Made by a program: the position numbers and the translations under genes. The notes under the pieces are model-generated. The model had not been told where the DNA came from, did not search any database, and saw only the letters and a list, made by a program, of their open reading frames with translations. A DNA stretch of 64,000 nucleotides. Source: Acidobacteriota bacterium. GTDB taxonomy: Bacteria; Actinomycetota; Acidimicrobiia; ATN3. Below, in pieces: positions 17,209 to 26,410 of the stretch (the first letter of the stretch is position 1; each line of letters begins with the position of its first letter). The stretch is from NCBI GenBank assembly GCA_003577105.1, contig QEUQ01000003.1, positions 31,392 to 95,391 on the forward strand, read 5' to 3'.

Positions 17209-17976
17209 TTAGCCCTTTGTGCCTCGGCTAGAGAGCTCGGCCATGACCTTGTCAGCGGACTTGAGCCCGGCGAGCCACGCCTCGTGACGCCCTGCGGCCC
17301 AGAAGTTCTGGCGCATGGCCCGCAAGGTCTCCTGCACGGCCGGGCGTGGAAAGCTCGCAATTCGTCGGGCGACCTCAAGCGCGCGGTCGAGCACGTCGTC
17401 TCTCGCAACCACTTCATTTATGAGCATTGCCTCAAGGGCCTTGTCTGCGCTCCATCCTCCCTTATTCACATGCAGGACAAGCTCCATCGCTTTGGCATAA
17501 GGCATCTGCTTGGGCAGGTAAACAGTTGAGTTTCCCCTCGGAAAGAGGCCGATTTCGACTTCTTCGAGCGCGAAGGTCGCTTCCTCCGCGGCAATTCGAT
17601 AGTCGGTGGCGATCAGCATGTCCGTGCCCTGACCGTGGCAGTGCCCGTTGACAGCCGCAATCACCGGCTGAGGTGGAAGCTCGAGCTGAAGGGTTGCAGC
17701 CGGTGCCGCCTTGAGCCCGGCAAAGGCCTCGTCGGGGATTCGCTCACCTCGGGCGATTGCCTGGGCCATGGGGATCGTCTTCTTCAGGTCCATGCCGGCA
17801 CAGAAGGCTTCACCGGTTCCCGTGATGACTATCGCACCCACCCTCTTGTGACTGCCGAGCTCCGCCCATGCATCTTTCAGATGGATGAGCGATTCCGGAT
17901 CTAGCGCGTTTCGTGCCTCTGGCCGGTCAAGCGTTATCAGCCCGACTCCCTCTGATATTTCGACGATGACCGCCAT
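17209..17976 (-). CDS. Enoyl-CoA hydratase/isomerase family protein
   Basis: A crotonase-fold enzyme of 255 residues. It shows LDRPEARNALD near the N-terminus, the oxyanion-hole region GTGEAFCAGMDLKK, and AAVNGHCHGQGTDMLIATDYRIA. The typical catalytic position carries EVEIGLFPRGNST. It would hydrate 2-enoyl-CoA or act on a related thioester. The frame extends to an ATG at 18021, but AAGGAG lies 9 bases before the ATG at 17976, where the conserved domain begins. It diverges from the acyl-CoA dehydrogenase gene across about 110 bases, which suggests a shared regulatory region. Confidence 0.88.
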   Translation of the reverse strand: MAVIVEISEGVGLITLDRPEARNALDPESLIHLKDAWAELGSHKRVGAIVITGTGEAFCAGMDLKKTIPMAQAIARGERIPDEAFAGLKAAPAATLQLELPPQPVIAAVNGHCHGQGTDMLIATDYRIAAEEATFALEEVEIGLFPRGNSTVYLPKQMPYAKAMELVLHVNKGGWSADKALEAMLINEVVARDDVLDRALEVARRIASFPRPAVQETLRAMRQNFWAAGRHEAWLAGLKSADKVMAELSSRGTKG

Positions 17977-18086
17977 TGCATCGGGCTCCTTCTTGTCTGC
18001 TGACTGCCTAGCAGTAAACACTTAGAGGTCCAACCGGGGGGAAAGAAGCAATTTAGTACCGCAGCAAACATCCTCAAACGGGAGAG

Positions 18087-19343
18087 ATGACCATGCAATG
18101 GAAGACTGAGGACACCCCCGAGAGAGCAGCATTCCGAGACGAGTTCAAGAGCTGGCTCAAGAGTGTCCTGCCTGAAGGCTGGATGGAGTCGATCGATTCA
18201 GGCGATGACGAGGCGTACTCAAAGGTTCGTGGCTCGTTCAACCCGATGGGTTGGATGAAAACCATGGGCGATTCCGGATACGGAGCGCCTTTGTGGCCGA
18301 AGGAGTACGGCGGTCTCTCGGGCGAACCGTGGATGCAGCAGATCGTCAGGGAGGAACTCGGTAGTTACCGCCTGCCGCTTTTTGGAATAAATCTCCTTGG
18401 CGTCGGCCTTGCAGGTCCGACGATCATCGAGCACGGGAACGAGGCCCAGAAGGAGCGCTATCTCAAGAAGATCCTTAATGGCGAAGAGATTTGGTGCCAG
18501 CTCTTCTCCGAGCCCGGCTCCGGTTCGGATCTGGCGTCGCTGAGCACCCGGGCTGTGCGCGACGGCGACGAATGGGTTGTCAACGGCCAGAAGGTTTGGA
18601 CTTCGATCGCTCAGTACGCCAAGTTCGGAATGCTCCTGTGCCGCACCGACCCTGATGTCCCCAAGCACGACGGTCTGAGTTACTTCGTAGTGGATATGCA
18701 CTCACCGGGCATGGACGTGAGGCCGTTGAAGGAAATGACAGGCGGTTCGGTCTTCAACGAGGTGTACATGACAGATGTGAGAGTGCCTCACGAGAACATC
18801 GTCAGCGAGCCCGGTGACGGCTGGCGGTGCGCCCGAACGACACTCATGAACGAGCGGGCTACCCTCGCCGGGTTGTCGATCGACACCTCCTCAATGATGG
18901 GCGGTTCCAAGCGTGATCCATGGCAGAGCTTCCTTGACCAGATTCCGGACAAGTCCGATCCAGTCGTTCGCCAGGAAATCATGAAGTACTACATCTTGCA
19001 GCAGGTCAAGGAGATCACGGCATTTCGTGCCCAGGCCGCGAAGCTGCGCGGGGATCAGCCCGGACCGGAGGGTTCGTTTGCCAAGGTCTTCAACGCCGAG
19101 TACAACCAGGCGAAGTCTTCGTTCTCGATGAATGCAGCTGGCATCGGCTCAGTTGCATGGCGACAAGGTGACAAAGCCGCGGAGGATAGGGCTGCTTCAT
19201 TTCTACGGGCGCGAGCCAACACGATCGAAGGCGGAACCTCTGAAGTCCTTAGGAATCAGGTGGGTGAGCGCGTGCTGGGCCTTCCTCGGGAGCCCGAAGT
19301 GGACCGCGGGATTCCCTGGAAAGAGATCAAGCGCTCGGGTTGA
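18087..19343 (+). CDS. Acyl-CoA dehydrogenase
   Basis: A 418-residue FAD enzyme that introduces the 2,3 double bond in acyl-CoA. It has WCQLFSEPGSGSDLASLSTRA, the FAD/substrate segment of the family, followed by VNGQKVWTS. The C-terminal domain carries RANTIEGGTSEVLRNQVGER, the nucleotide-binding end typical of the FadE group with the IEGGTSE motif. Start at ATG 18087 with a GGGAGAG run just upstream; ATG 18093 is an alternative. The divergent hydratase would supply the next beta-oxidation step. Confidence 0.92.
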   Translation: MTMQWKTEDTPERAAFRDEFKSWLKSVLPEGWMESIDSGDDEAYSKVRGSFNPMGWMKTMGDSGYGAPLWPKEYGGLSGEPWMQQIVREELGSYRLPLFGINLLGVGLAGPTIIEHGNEAQKERYLKKILNGEEIWCQLFSEPGSGSDLASLSTRAVRDGDEWVVNGQKVWTSIAQYAKFGMLLCRTDPDVPKHDGLSYFVVDMHSPGMDVRPLKEMTGGSVFNEVYMTDVRVPHENIVSEPGDGWRCARTTLMNERATLAGLSIDTSSMMGGSKRDPWQSFLDQIPDKSDPVVRQEIMKYYILQQVKEITAFRAQAAKLRGDQPGPEGSFAKVFNAEYNQAKSSFSMNAAGIGSVAWRQGDKAAEDRAASFLRARANTIEGGTSEVLRNQVGERVLGLPREPEVDRGIPWKEIKRSG

Positions 19344-19389
19344 TAGCCGGATCCGGTCTGTGCGATGGGCCGGAGAAGGGTGCCGATAG

Positions 19390-20259
19390 ATGTCTGAGAA
19401 GCGGGAGCTTTGCGTCCTGGCTGTGCACGCTCATCCAGATGACGAGGCATCGAAGGGCGCGGCGACATTCGCCAGATATGCCGATGAGGGCCTAAGAACC
19501 GTCGTCGTCACGTGCACAGGTGGCGAGCGGGGGGACATTCTGAATCCGCAGATGGACCCGGCCGAGGTCGAAGGTCGCATGACCGAGGTCCGTAGGGCCG
19601 AAATGGCTGAGGCTGCGAGAATCCTCAATCTTGGCGCCCATTATTGGCTTGGTTTCGTCGACTCAGGTCTGCCGGATTGGGGTAAGTGGGATGAGGGGCT
19701 ACCTGACGATTGCTTCGCAAAAGCGCCGCTCGAAGCTCCGGTCGAGCGGCTCGTCGAGATTCTCAGGAAGGAGCGGCCCCAGGTCGTCGTGACGTACGAC
19801 GAGCACGGCGGGTATCCGCACCCCGATCACATAATGGTCCACAAGGTGAGCATGGCGGCGCTTGATGCCGCCGCTGACCCCGAGGCGTACGCGGAACTCG
19901 GCGAGCCCCATAGGGTTGCGAAGGTCTATTACCACATTGGGTTCAGCCGGGAGCGCCTCGAGACGCTTCACTCGGCCGCACTCGATGCCGGGCTCGAGTC
20001 CCCTCTTGGTGAGTGGATCGAGCGGGTCAAGGGCATGCCGCAGCACGAGATCACAACTCAAGTCGAATGCGCGGCCTGGCTTGAAGTGCGCAAGCGTGCC
20101 TTGCTCGCCCATCGAACTCAGGTTGATCCCGAGGGTTTCTGGTTTCAGCTTTCAGAGGAGATTGTTGCCAAGCACTGGCCGTACGAGGACTACGAGCTGG
20201 TTCGGAGCGATGTCGAGAGCGCAATTCCCGAGAGTGACCTCTTTGCCGGACTGCGCTGA
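19390..20259 (+). CDS. mca: Mycothiol S-conjugate amidase
   Basis: A 289-residue LmbE/PIG-L zinc hydrolase. The metal-binding N-terminus reads AVHAHPDDEASKGAAT and the second His lies in GGYPHPDHIMVH. The TGGERGDILNP segment is typical of Mca and MshB. Mca cleaves mycothiol S-conjugates to release a mercapturic acid for export, part of thiol-based detoxification in actinobacteria. The length and the C-terminal VDPEGFWFQLSEE fit Mca better than MshB. It follows the acyl-CoA dehydrogenase by 46 bases. Confidence 0.88.
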   Translation: MSEKRELCVLAVHAHPDDEASKGAATFARYADEGLRTVVVTCTGGERGDILNPQMDPAEVEGRMTEVRRAEMAEAARILNLGAHYWLGFVDSGLPDWGKWDEGLPDDCFAKAPLEAPVERLVEILRKERPQVVVTYDEHGGYPHPDHIMVHKVSMAALDAAADPEAYAELGEPHRVAKVYYHIGFSRERLETLHSAALDAGLESPLGEWIERVKGMPQHEITTQVECAAWLEVRKRALLAHRTQVDPEGFWFQLSEEIVAKHWPYEDYELVRSDVESAIPESDLFAGLR

Positions 20260-20361
20260 GGGCCGAGCGCGGCCGGGCGGGGTGCAGTTGGGCCGATTCG
20301 ATGCGCGAGACTCTTGTGAAGAACTCAATCGGCAACCGACGAGATTGAAAAGGGCCAAGCC

Positions 20362-21303
20362 ATGACTGATCCGAACCAGCCACCCGCGCCACCGGCGCCC
20401 CAAGCCGCGCCACCGGCGCCCCAAGCCGCGCCACCGCAGCCGCAGGCCGCCCCCGCGGGGTGGCACGCCGATCCCTATAGGCGATTCCAGATGCGCTACT
20501 TCGACGGCACTCGCTGGACTGAGCACGTGAGCAATCAAGGCGTCGCCTCGACCGACCACTCCCCCTTGGGCCAAGACGGCCTCGTCGGATCGGTCACCAA
20601 CGTCGTCGATCGCCCGGTACTGCAGAAGTCTCCTGAACAAATCGCGCAACAAGCCGCCTCGGTCGTCGGATATCAGGCCGGAGCTCAGACATTCCAGGGG
20701 GGCGGCACAATATTCACCGAACCCGTACTTGTTGTGAATCAGAAGGCCAAGATCATTGAGGTCAACAACGAGTACGGAATCTTCGATCAGTCCGGTCGCC
20801 AAATCGGCGGAGTCACTCAAGTTGGCCAGAGTGCGGCGAAAAAGGCGATGCGAATTCTCACTTCATACGATCAATTCATGACGCACAAGCTCATGGTTCA
20901 TGACATTTCGGGTGCGCCCATGCTCCAGCTGACCCGGCCGGGGAAGGTATTCAAGTCAACGATCATCGTCGCTGACGCAGCGGGCAATGAGATTGGCAAG
21001 ATCATTCAGGACAACGTCTTTGGCAAGATCCATTTCTCGCTCGAGGCCGGTGGCCACCGCTACGGTTCAATCAACGCCAAGAACTGGACCGCTTGGGACT
21101 TCAGCATCCAAGACCACACGGGCGCTGAGGTGGCCAAGATCACCAAGAAGTGGGGCGGACTCGCTCAGGCCATGTTCACGACCGCTGATAACTACGTAGT
21201 GCAATTTCATCGCCAGCTCGAGAACCCGCTCCTTAGCCTCGCGGTCGCCGCGGCGGTTAGCGTTGACACTGCCTTGAAGCAGGATTCAAGAGGTCTAGGG
21301 TAG
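20362..21303 (+). CDS. DUF2510 plus scramblase/LURP-one-like protein
   Basis: A 313-residue protein. Residues 1-30 are a Pro/Ala/Gln-rich linker built from a duplicated 21-base unit. Residues about 31-60 are a DUF2510 domain (GWHADPYRRFQMRYFDG...WTEHV), common in actinobacterial membrane-associated proteins. The remainder matches the tubby-like scramblase/LURP-one fold, with a motif series around VVNQKAKIIEVNNEYGIFDQ and a C-terminal hydrophobic stretch (LLSLAVAAAVSVDTAL). The function of bacterial members is not established; a link to membrane lipid organisation is inference. Its stop abuts the next start. Confidence 0.75.
   Translation: MTDPNQPPAPPAPQAAPPAPQAAPPQPQAAPAGWHADPYRRFQMRYFDGTRWTEHVSNQGVASTDHSPLGQDGLVGSVTNVVDRPVLQKSPEQIAQQAASVVGYQAGAQTFQGGGTIFTEPVLVVNQKAKIIEVNNEYGIFDQSGRQIGGVTQVGQSAAKKAMRILTSYDQFMTHKLMVHDISGAPMLQLTRPGKVFKSTIIVADAAGNEIGKIIQDNVFGKIHFSLEAGGHRYGSINAKNWTAWDFSIQDHTGAEVAKITKKWGGLAQAMFTTADNYVVQFHRQLENPLLSLAVAAAVSVDTALKQDSRGLG
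20386..20427 (+). repeat. 21-base tandem repeat in coding sequence
   Basis: Two identical 21-base units (20386-20406, 20407-20427) and a third degraded copy encode the Pro/Ala linker of the DUF2510 protein. Length change by slippage would be in frame. Confidence 0.8.
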
Positions 21304-22245
21304 GTGGCAAAGATGAGAATTGGCCTTGGAGTCGGCGAACTGAGCGGATCAGCGCCGAACGTTGACGAAATTGTCGGCGAGATTGCGGCTGCCGAGGCCG
21401 ACGGTTTCGAGACTGCCTGGCTTGCGCAGGTATTCGGCACTGATGCCCTTACCGATCTTGTGGTGGCGGGAGCCAAGACGTCGTCGATCAGTCTCGGCAC
21501 GGCGGTCGTACCTACTTGGCCGCGTCATCCAATGGCACTCGCTCAGCAGGCGATCACGACAAACGTTGCCGCTGGAGGGCGGCTGCGCCTTGGTATCGGG
21601 CTCTCGCACAAGCCGGTAATCGAAGCGATGTTCGGTATCCCTTTTGAGAAGCCGGCCAGTCACATGGAGGAGTATCTAGATGTCCTCACCTCGCTGGCGC
21701 GCGCGGGCGCGGTATCGCATATGGGTGAGAACTTCAGAGTCGCCGGATCGATTGCCGTGGATGGGGCCTCACCATTTCCCGTCTACGTGGCTGCTCTTGG
21801 CCCGCGCATGCTTGCAGCTGCGGGCAGACTGGCCGACGGCACGATCACATGGATGACCGGGCGCAAGACGATCGAGTCACACATCGCCCCAACGATCAGG
21901 GCGGCTGCTGACGAGGTTGATCGCCCCGCACCGGCCGTAATCGTCGGATTGCCGGTCGCAGTCTGTGACGACGTTGCTGCGGCGCAGGATCGCGCATCGA
22001 AGATATTCGCGATATATCCGACATTGCCGTCTTACAGGGCAATGCTTGACCGCGAGGGCATTGCCGATGCTTCGGGATTGATCGTCGCCGGCGACGAAGC
22101 TTCTGTCGAGGCGCAGTTAGGCGAGTACGTCGATGCCGGAGCCACCGAATTTTGCCTGGTGGTGGTAGGGGTAGGAGCCTCGAGCGAAGAGCGCGCCGAG
22201 TCCGAGACGAGGACTCGCTCGCTTCTGGCGCGCCTCAACAGCTGA
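21304..22245 (+). CDS. F420-dependent LLM-class oxidoreductase
   Basis: A 313-residue luciferase-like monooxygenase fold protein. It begins MAKMRIGLGVGEL, contains GTAVVPTWPRHPMALAQQA and GRLRLGIGLSHKP, and ends with the small C-terminal helix of the F420 group. Family members reduce or oxidise diverse substrates with coenzyme F420; the substrate is unknown. GTG at 21304 lies immediately after the previous stop, and ATG at 21313 is an alternative. Its stop overlaps the next ATG (TGATG). Confidence 0.85.
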   Translation: MAKMRIGLGVGELSGSAPNVDEIVGEIAAAEADGFETAWLAQVFGTDALTDLVVAGAKTSSISLGTAVVPTWPRHPMALAQQAITTNVAAGGRLRLGIGLSHKPVIEAMFGIPFEKPASHMEEYLDVLTSLARAGAVSHMGENFRVAGSIAVDGASPFPVYVAALGPRMLAAAGRLADGTITWMTGRKTIESHIAPTIRAAADEVDRPAPAVIVGLPVAVCDDVAAAQDRASKIFAIYPTLPSYRAMLDREGIADASGLIVAGDEASVEAQLGEYVDAGATEFCLVVVGVGASSEERAESETRTRSLLARLNS

Positions 22246-23009
22246 TGAAGAAGGCCTCGCCGCCGAGGCCTGCGCCCAAGCGGCCAAAGTCAGCTGGTTC
22301 GAGCGGCGGTGATCGTGGCTCGCGATATCTGCGTGCGGCGGTATTGGTCGCGATGGTGATTTCGGTGGTCGTTCTATTGTCAGTTGCCTTCTCTGGCGGG
22401 ACGAATAGAGAGGGCAAGCCCAGTCCTGCTGGTCCTGGACAATCGGATGCGCCAGGCAGTCCGGCTGGGTCAGGTCCGGCCGCGCTGTTACTTGACCTTG
22501 CTCAGGAAGTGCCTGGAATAGTCATTACCGAGATCGGGGCTCAATCCATTACAGACATGGCAACTGGCGCCAAGGATCCGGTTGCGGAGCGAGAGCGCCT
22601 CGCCTCGATTGGCTTCAGAGAGGCAGCTATCGTGGTCGGAATCAAGTCGCCAGAGGCGGGGGGACTCATTGCCGGGTCAGACCTAGTGATTCAGATCGTG
22701 CATTTCGGCGACGCGAGTGGTGCTCGGACTCAAAGTGAGCGAGATGGAACTGGTGCCCTTGCAGCAGACTTCGGCGCTGCGTCGCCCGGCGCGATTGAAG
22801 ATTCGGCCCTGGCCGATGGAGGTTTCACATTTGATGCTAGGGGGCCGGCGACTCCAAGAGGAGAGTCCTCGATCAAGGGTGTCGCAATACGGCAGGGAGC
22901 TTGGACCATTTCGGTGGTAGCCACCAGCCCCTCGGGCGTGAAGCCTGCGCCTGACGAGCTGCTGAGTGATCTAGCGGTGCGGCAAGCAGCGAAACTAAGA
23001 GGAGACTAG
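22245..23009 (+). CDS. Hypothetical membrane-anchored protein
   Basis: The protein has 254 residues. It starts with a Lys/Pro/Arg-rich cytoplasmic tail, followed by one transmembrane segment (about residues 29-48), a Gly/Pro/Ser linker and an extracytoplasmic domain of about 170 residues. That domain has no motif I recognise. It resembles actinobacterial surface proteins with a single N-terminal anchor. ATG at 22245 overlaps the oxidoreductase stop. It is probably cotranscribed with the preceding LLM gene and the next SDR gene, 3 bases downstream. Confidence 0.7.
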   Translation: MKKASPPRPAPKRPKSAGSSGGDRGSRYLRAAVLVAMVISVVVLLSVAFSGGTNREGKPSPAGPGQSDAPGSPAGSGPAALLLDLAQEVPGIVITEIGAQSITDMATGAKDPVAERERLASIGFREAAIVVGIKSPEAGGLIAGSDLVIQIVHFGDASGARTQSERDGTGALAADFGAASPGAIEDSALADGGFTFDARGPATPRGESSIKGVAIRQGAWTISVVATSPSGVKPAPDELLSDLAVRQAAKLRGD

Positions 23010-23012
23010 AGC

Positions 23013-24062
23013 ATGAAGATTGCGATCACCGGCGTCTCGGGATATCTCGGGCAGCTGCTTCTGAAGCACCTCGCCGAAGATGATTCGGTGACCGAAATAG
23101 TCGGCATCGATATGGTCGAGCCGGGCTATTCCCCTCCTAACCTTCGGTTTCATCGCGCTGACATACGAGATCCTGAATTGGCCGCGTTTCTAGATGGAGT
23201 TGCAGTCCTCGTCCACCTGGCCTTCGTCTTCAATCCAATTCACGATGAGAATCTGATGAGCGACATCAACGTCAACGGCACGCTCAATGTGTTCTCAGCT
23301 GCTGCCGAAGCGGGCGTCAGCCAAGTTGTCTACGCATCAAGCATGGCCGTCTATGGCGCACATTCGGACAACGACTACCCGTTGACCGAAGAGAGCCCGT
23401 TGCGGGCAAACGCAGATTTCAGCTACGCGCTTCACAAGCTCGAGGCAGAGCGCCGTATCGCCGTGTGGAGAGAGGAGAATCCCGACATCAAGGTGGCCTT
23501 GTTGAGGATGGCGATTGTCATGGGAGCAGGGGCCGAGAACTTCGTCAGCAGATCACTTGAGGCACCGAGGCTACTGTCGGTCGCCGGGTACGCCCCGCCA
23601 CTTCAGTTCCTGCATCAAGACGACGCGGTCGCGGCGATTCGCTTTGCGATCGACCACAGCATCGATGGCGTTTACAACGTCTCGGCTGATGGCGAACTTA
23701 GCCGAGATGAATTCCTCGCGATCATCGGAAAGAAGGACCTGGCATTGCCGGAGCCAGCCGCTTTTCCTGCTGCAAAGATCGCTTGGAAGCTGGGAGTGAG
23801 CGAGGCACCGGCGGGAGAATTGCGGTTTCTTATGCACCGTTGGGTGGTCTCCAACGAAAAATTCAAAGAAGCAGGGTTTGCACCTTTACACACCAATCGA
23901 GAGGCGCTCGTCGAGACAGTGGAAGCGAATCGCGGCTGGGTGTCACTGGGTACGGCACGTATTGCCGAGGATCGCTACGAGAGATTACTGCGTACAAGCA
24001 TCGTCTTTGCGCTTCTCGCGCTGCTATTGGTGCTGCTTGGAATGCGCGACAGCGGCGAGTGA
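23013..24062 (+). CDS. NAD-dependent epimerase/dehydratase family (extended SDR) with C-terminal membrane segment
   Basis: A 349-residue extended short-chain dehydrogenase. The N-terminal glycine motif reads ITGVSGYLGQLLLKHL, followed by an acidic residue after strand 2 (GIDMVEPG). The active site appears as YASSMAVYG with the Tyr/Lys pair in FSYALHKLEAE. The final 20 residues form a hydrophobic helix (TSIVFALLALLLVLLGM), so the enzyme is likely tethered to the membrane. Sugar nucleotide or sterol-type substrates are both possible. It precedes the nos operon by 161 bases and is transcribed in the same direction. Confidence 0.8.
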   Translation: MKIAITGVSGYLGQLLLKHLAEDDSVTEIVGIDMVEPGYSPPNLRFHRADIRDPELAAFLDGVAVLVHLAFVFNPIHDENLMSDINVNGTLNVFSAAAEAGVSQVVYASSMAVYGAHSDNDYPLTEESPLRANADFSYALHKLEAERRIAVWREENPDIKVALLRMAIVMGAGAENFVSRSLEAPRLLSVAGYAPPLQFLHQDDAVAAIRFAIDHSIDGVYNVSADGELSRDEFLAIIGKKDLALPEPAAFPAAKIAWKLGVSEAPAGELRFLMHRWVVSNEKFKEAGFAPLHTNREALVETVEANRGWVSLGTARIAEDRYERLLRTSIVFALLALLLVLLGMRDSGE

Positions 24063-24088
24063 CACCAAGCTGAAATCAGCGCGAAGAA

Positions 24089-24120
24089 AGTCCCGAACTT
24101 TTGGGACTCTCTGAGGGACT
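24089..24120 (+). other. Alternative hairpin between the SDR gene and nosZ
   Basis: AGTCCC at 24089-24094 can pair with GGGACT at 24103-24108 (8-base loop). A second GGGACT copy at 24115-24120 could pair with the same AGTCCC instead. The two pairings exclude each other. The position, about 105 bases before the nosZ start, fits either the end of the upstream transcript or a leader element. There is no T-run right after it, so a classical terminator is unlikely. Confidence 0.35.
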
Positions 24121-24223
24121 AACGGCCCTATTTGAGAAGGCGTTCACAAGCCCATGATTTGCCTGACTTATTATCTTTCGAAGCGCGCGGGGGTAGCTCG
24201 CGTTCGAGAAGGAGGGCTAATCA

Positions 24224-26335
24224 ATGGCCAGTGACGAGACATCCAAGGAAGTTGTCGATAACGACACTGAGGAGGAAGAGGCCAAGGCAAAGCCTACAGC
24301 CAAACCTCCTGCAGCCAAGGGCAATGGAAATGGTTCGAGCGGCACATCCGACGGCACGAAGTGGCTCGTGATCGTAGTCGCACTCGTTGTCGGCGTTGTG
24401 CTCGGCGTGCTTGGAGCGAGACTCGGAGGGAGTGCCGCGAGCGCAGGCCGCCTGTCCGATGTCGCATCTGAGCGAGGGCTGACCGGCGATCAAGCTGAAG
24501 CCGCTCTCGAGACGTTTGTCGCTCCGGGGAAGTACGACGATTACTTCCTATTTGCTTCAGGCGGGCACTCCGGGCAAATACACGTGATCGGTGTGCCATC
24601 GATGCGCCTGCTCAAGACTCTCCCGGTCTTCACGAGCGAGGCCTGGAGTGGATACGGATTCGGATCTGACCTGAGCGAAAAGGTGCTCCAAGAGGGCTCG
24701 AACCCCGAGAAGAGCAATCAGCTAGGTTGGGGCGATGCTCACCACCCGGCTCTGTCTGAAAAGAACGGTGATTACGACGGTCGTTTCATCTACATAAATG
24801 ACCGCGCCAACGGCCGGCTCGGCATGGTCGATCTGCGGGACTGGAAGGCCAAGCAGATCATTGACATCCCGAATTCACAGACTTCACACGGAGGCGTGTT
24901 CGTAACGCCAAACACGGAATACGCTCACATCTCGTCTATGACCCCTCGTCCGAACACTCCGTCAGGGTATGCCGACTTGAATGAGTACAAGGACAAGTTC
25001 CGAGGCGTATCCAGCTTCGTCAAGATCAACCAGGAGTCAGGAAAGGGCGAATGGGACAAGAGCTTCCAAATTGAGCTCCCGCCGTACACCCAAGATCTAG
25101 CTGACGCCGGCAAGAAGGTCTCGCATGGCTACGCGTTTATCAACTCGTACAACACCGAGATGGCGACCGGCGGCAACATGGAAGGCAAGCCTCCTCTCGA
25201 AGTAGGCGCAATCCAGAACGACTTCGACTTCATGCATGTGATCAACTGGGAGAAGGCCGCCCAGGTTGTCGAGCAGGGCAAGTTCGAGAACGTAAACGGC
25301 GCCCGGATGATCCGGCTCGATACCGCGATCAAGGAAGGCCTCTTGCATTTCGTGCCAGAGCCTCGCAACCCTCATGGTGTAGATGTCTCACCCGACGGAA
25401 GCTATATCACGGTCTCCGGGAAGCTTGATCCGCACACGAGCGTCTACTCGATGGACAAGATCAAGAAGGCGATTGAGAACAAGACCTACGACGGCACTGA
25501 TCAATTCGGAGTTCCGATCTTGAAGCTTGACGAGGTTCGTGAGGCCTATGTTGAGCTGGGTGCTGGTCCATTGCACACTCAGTACGACGCTGACGGAAAC
25601 GCTTACACGAGCCTCTTCGTCGAGTCGGCAATCGCAAAGTGGACGCTTGGGCCGAACGCAGGAGTCTCTGGCGACAAGGCCTGGAAGCTAGTCGACAAGA
25701 TCCCGGTTCAGTACAACATCGGCCACCTGGTGACACCTGAAGGCGACACCGTGAGCCCCGATGGCAAGTACGTCGTGGCTCTGAATAAGTGGTCGATCGA
25801 CAGGTATCCCGATGTCGGGACCTTGCATCCACAGAACTTCCAGCTCATTGACACAACTGGCTCGAAGATGAAGCTGTTGGCGGATATGCCGATTGGTTTT
25901 GGTGAGCCGCATTACGTCCAGATCATCAAGCGCGACAAGATCAAGGACGCGCTCAGGGTGTACTCACCTGGTACCGATCCGCTCACGATGCAGGCTTCGT
26001 CTGTGGCTACAAAGCCTGGCCAGGAGCGCGTTGAACGCAACGGCAAGGATGTCGACGTCTACATGGTTGCCATGAGGTCGAACTTCAAGCCCGACGTGGT
26101 TCGGGTGAAGAAGGGAGACCACGTCAGGCTCCACGTAACCAACATCGAGACAGCGCAAGATGCAACTCACGGCTTCGCGATCCCCGGTTACGACAAGCAG
26201 GTCAGCTTGGATCCGGGCGAGGTGATCACCGTCGAGTTCGATGCGAACAGAGCTGGCACCTTTGGCTTCTACTGCACCGAGTTCTGCTCGGCACTCCACC
26301 TGGAGATGCAGGGCTGGTTGCTAGTAGAACCGTAG
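24224..26335 (+). CDS. nosZ: Nitrous oxide reductase, membrane-anchored, clade II-like
   Basis: This 703-residue enzyme reduces N2O to N2. A polar acidic N-terminal tail (about residues 1-45) is followed by one transmembrane segment (47-65), so the catalytic part lies outside the membrane. There is no twin-arginine signal. The beta-propeller domain holds the CuZ histidines, including DAHH at 171-174 and the TSHGG site near 222, in the pattern of the Sec-type clade. The C-terminal cupredoxin has the CuA ligands C684, C688, H692 and M695 and a further His near 650. GAAGGAGGG precedes the ATG. Length is slightly above family size because of the tail. The electron donor is not encoded nearby. Confidence 0.95.
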   Translation: MASDETSKEVVDNDTEEEEAKAKPTAKPPAAKGNGNGSSGTSDGTKWLVIVVALVVGVVLGVLGARLGGSAASAGRLSDVASERGLTGDQAEAALETFVAPGKYDDYFLFASGGHSGQIHVIGVPSMRLLKTLPVFTSEAWSGYGFGSDLSEKVLQEGSNPEKSNQLGWGDAHHPALSEKNGDYDGRFIYINDRANGRLGMVDLRDWKAKQIIDIPNSQTSHGGVFVTPNTEYAHISSMTPRPNTPSGYADLNEYKDKFRGVSSFVKINQESGKGEWDKSFQIELPPYTQDLADAGKKVSHGYAFINSYNTEMATGGNMEGKPPLEVGAIQNDFDFMHVINWEKAAQVVEQGKFENVNGARMIRLDTAIKEGLLHFVPEPRNPHGVDVSPDGSYITVSGKLDPHTSVYSMDKIKKAIENKTYDGTDQFGVPILKLDEVREAYVELGAGPLHTQYDADGNAYTSLFVESAIAKWTLGPNAGVSGDKAWKLVDKIPVQYNIGHLVTPEGDTVSPDGKYVVALNKWSIDRYPDVGTLHPQNFQLIDTTGSKMKLLADMPIGFGEPHYVQIIKRDKIKDALRVYSPGTDPLTMQASSVATKPGQERVERNGKDVDVYMVAMRSNFKPDVVRVKKGDHVRLHVTNIETAQDATHGFAIPGYDKQVSLDPGEVITVEFDANRAGTFGFYCTEFCSALHLEMQGWLLVEP

Positions 26336-26369
26336 ATTCCACTCAAGAAATCATGTCCCGTGGGGTGGG

Positions 26370-26393
26370 CGGCATGGTCAAGCGCCATAGCCG
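26370..26393 (+). other. Intercistronic hairpin in nos operon
   Basis: CGGCATGG at 26370-26377 pairs with CCAT-A-GCCG at 26385-26393 across a 7-base loop, with one bulged A. It lies 35 bases after the nosZ stop and has no T-run, so it may stabilise the nosZ message or act in processing. Seen only as base pairing; no function shown. Confidence 0.35.
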
Positions 26394-26410
26394 TCCACCT
26401 CCAGGGCATG

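Noticed and set aside
24131..24149. TTGAG...CACAA sequence as a possible FNR/CRP-type site before nosZ
   Set aside because: The half-sites are 8 bases apart, not the FNR (4) or CRP (6) spacing, and they match only 4 of 5 bases.
24178..24207. Imperfect inverted repeat around TCGAAGCGCG...CGCGTTCGA before nosZ
   Set aside because: Several mismatches and no known regulator; not strong enough to claim as an operator.
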